Assembly (NCBI GenBank): GCA_025451145.1
Contig: JANWKX010000072.1
Span: 1 to 13,035, forward strand
DNA length: 13,035 nt
DNA from: Vampirovibrionales bacterium
GTDB taxonomy: Bacteria; Cyanobacteriota; Vampirovibrionia; Vampirovibrionales; JAGQHJ01
Direction: 5' to 3'
Below are positions 12,458 through 13,035 of the stretch, one piece after another. The notes beneath the pieces are model-generated. The model was not told the origin of the DNA. It was given only the letters and a program-made list of their open reading frames with translations, and ran no database searches. Made by a program: the position numbers and the translations under genes. How positions within the stretch are numbered: the stretch's first letter is position 1; each line of letters begins with the position of its first letter.

Positions 12458-13035
12458 ATGAATCTGATATCCGTTTCGCCACTCCATCGATCATTTCGTT
12501 CAACTGTCGCCTATCCACAGGCCTATAAGCCCCAAGCATACCGGAGATCGATGACCACGGGAGACATGCCTCGTTTTTCAGGGCCTATGAAACTTGTGCG
12601 GCGAATCGCTGGCAATGCCGTCATGACGGTTGGCATTATTGGGGCCGTTCTCAGCGGAGGTTATGGCTTTTTTGGCTTACCTATTTTTAGCGCGGCCAGT
12701 GAAGTCAAATCGAGTGTCATCGCGGATCAGCAGGCAATGGATAAAGACCTTTACCTGTTGTCACATCCTGCTGATAGACTGAGCGGTCAAACCGAAGCAT
12801 CCATTATCCAGGATTTCGGCAATAATTTAAAAAATTATGCGGCCTTAAGAACCGAGCTTGATCAAAAAACGCTGGCTCAACAGATTGATGCCTTAAATCT
12901 GGATGCAACCGATAGAGCGGCTATCCAAACTTACATGAATCAAATGCTCCAAAACGGAACGGCCACCAGAGGTGGAGGAGATGGACCAGGCGCCGTCAAA
13001 GGGGTTGCCTATGGGTATCAATCCAATCAACCGGG
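12458..13035 (+). CDS. Unrecognised protein with one probable membrane segment (cut by window edge)
   Basis: The frame is open from ATG 12458 to the window end (192 full codons). I do not recognise the family. Residues 1-45 are basic and low in acidic residues (MNLISVSPLHRSFRSTVAYP, then PRFSGPMKLVRRI). Residues 50-79 (GNAVMTVGIIGAVLSGGYGF onward) form one hydrophobic, Gly-rich segment that could be a transmembrane helix or an unusually placed signal sequence; AASE after it resembles a cleavage region. Residues 82-165 look helical and soluble (VKSSVIADQQAMDKDLYLLS, then ASIIQDFGNNLKNYAALRTE), and 168-180 is a Gly-rich linker. The ribosome site is weak (GAG about 10 bases upstream), so starts at Met32, Met37 or Met44 are possible. 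The coding look is supported by a long uninterrupted frame in codon use like its neighbours. Confidence 0.7.
   Translation, partial: MNLISVSPLHRSFRSTVAYPQAYKPQAYRRSMTTGDMPRFSGPMKLVRRIAGNAVMTVGIIGAVLSGGYGFFGLPIFSAASEVKSSVIADQQAMDKDLYLLSHPADRLSGQTEASIIQDFGNNLKNYAALRTELDQKTLAQQIDALNLDATDRAAIQTYMNQMLQNGTATRGGGDGPGAVKGVAYGYQSNQP

Overview
This window reads as an ordinary bacterial chromosome segment of moderate GC, from a motile organism. It carries a contiguous flagellar rod/hook block together with single-gene units for transport, stress defence and regulation. No tRNA, rRNA, CRISPR array, transposase or phage gene was recognised. The lineage cannot be fixed from sequence alone. The gene mix and the style of the N-termini would fit a non-photosynthetic cyanobacterial relative (Vampirovibrio/Melainabacteria-like), but this is a weak inference.

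Layout. On the minus strand at the left edge are the first 45 codons of a dienelactone-hydrolase-family enzyme (1-137), then a strong terminator (254-281) and an APC-superfamily amino acid permease (314-1993). A 341-bp divergent intergenic region with several palindromes separates these from a plus-strand flagellar cluster: fliJ (2335-2772, apparently without a standard start codon), fliK (2831-4915, long and repeat-bearing), flgD (4964-5395) and flgE (5458-6564), closed by a strong terminator (6610-6641). These four genes fit sequential steps of hook building: FliJ helps the export ATPase, FlgD caps the growing hook, FlgE is the hook subunit, and FliK measures hook length and triggers the export switch.

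Next comes a highly structured non-coding stretch (6659-6810), then three minus-strand genes: a small heat-shock protein (6816-7286) with an inverted repeat over its promoter, a SAM-dependent methyltransferase with an unrecognised N-terminal half (7515-8498), and a large exported TPR protein (8661-10646). Divergent from the TPR gene is a NarL/FixJ-type response regulator (10731-11432); the two share back-to-back -10 elements. An Fe/Mn superoxide dismutase (11596-12201) follows with its own extended -10 promoter, a leader hairpin and a terminator. The window ends inside an unrecognised plus-strand protein with one probable membrane segment (12458 to the edge).

The items most worth checking are the fliJ start, where a good Shine-Dalgarno points to an ATA codon; the repeated helix motif and unusual length of FliK; the nested inverted repeats between flgE and hsp20; the inverted repeat framing the hsp20 promoter; and the TPR-gene start codon buried in a hairpin. 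No clearly novel multi-gene system is visible.
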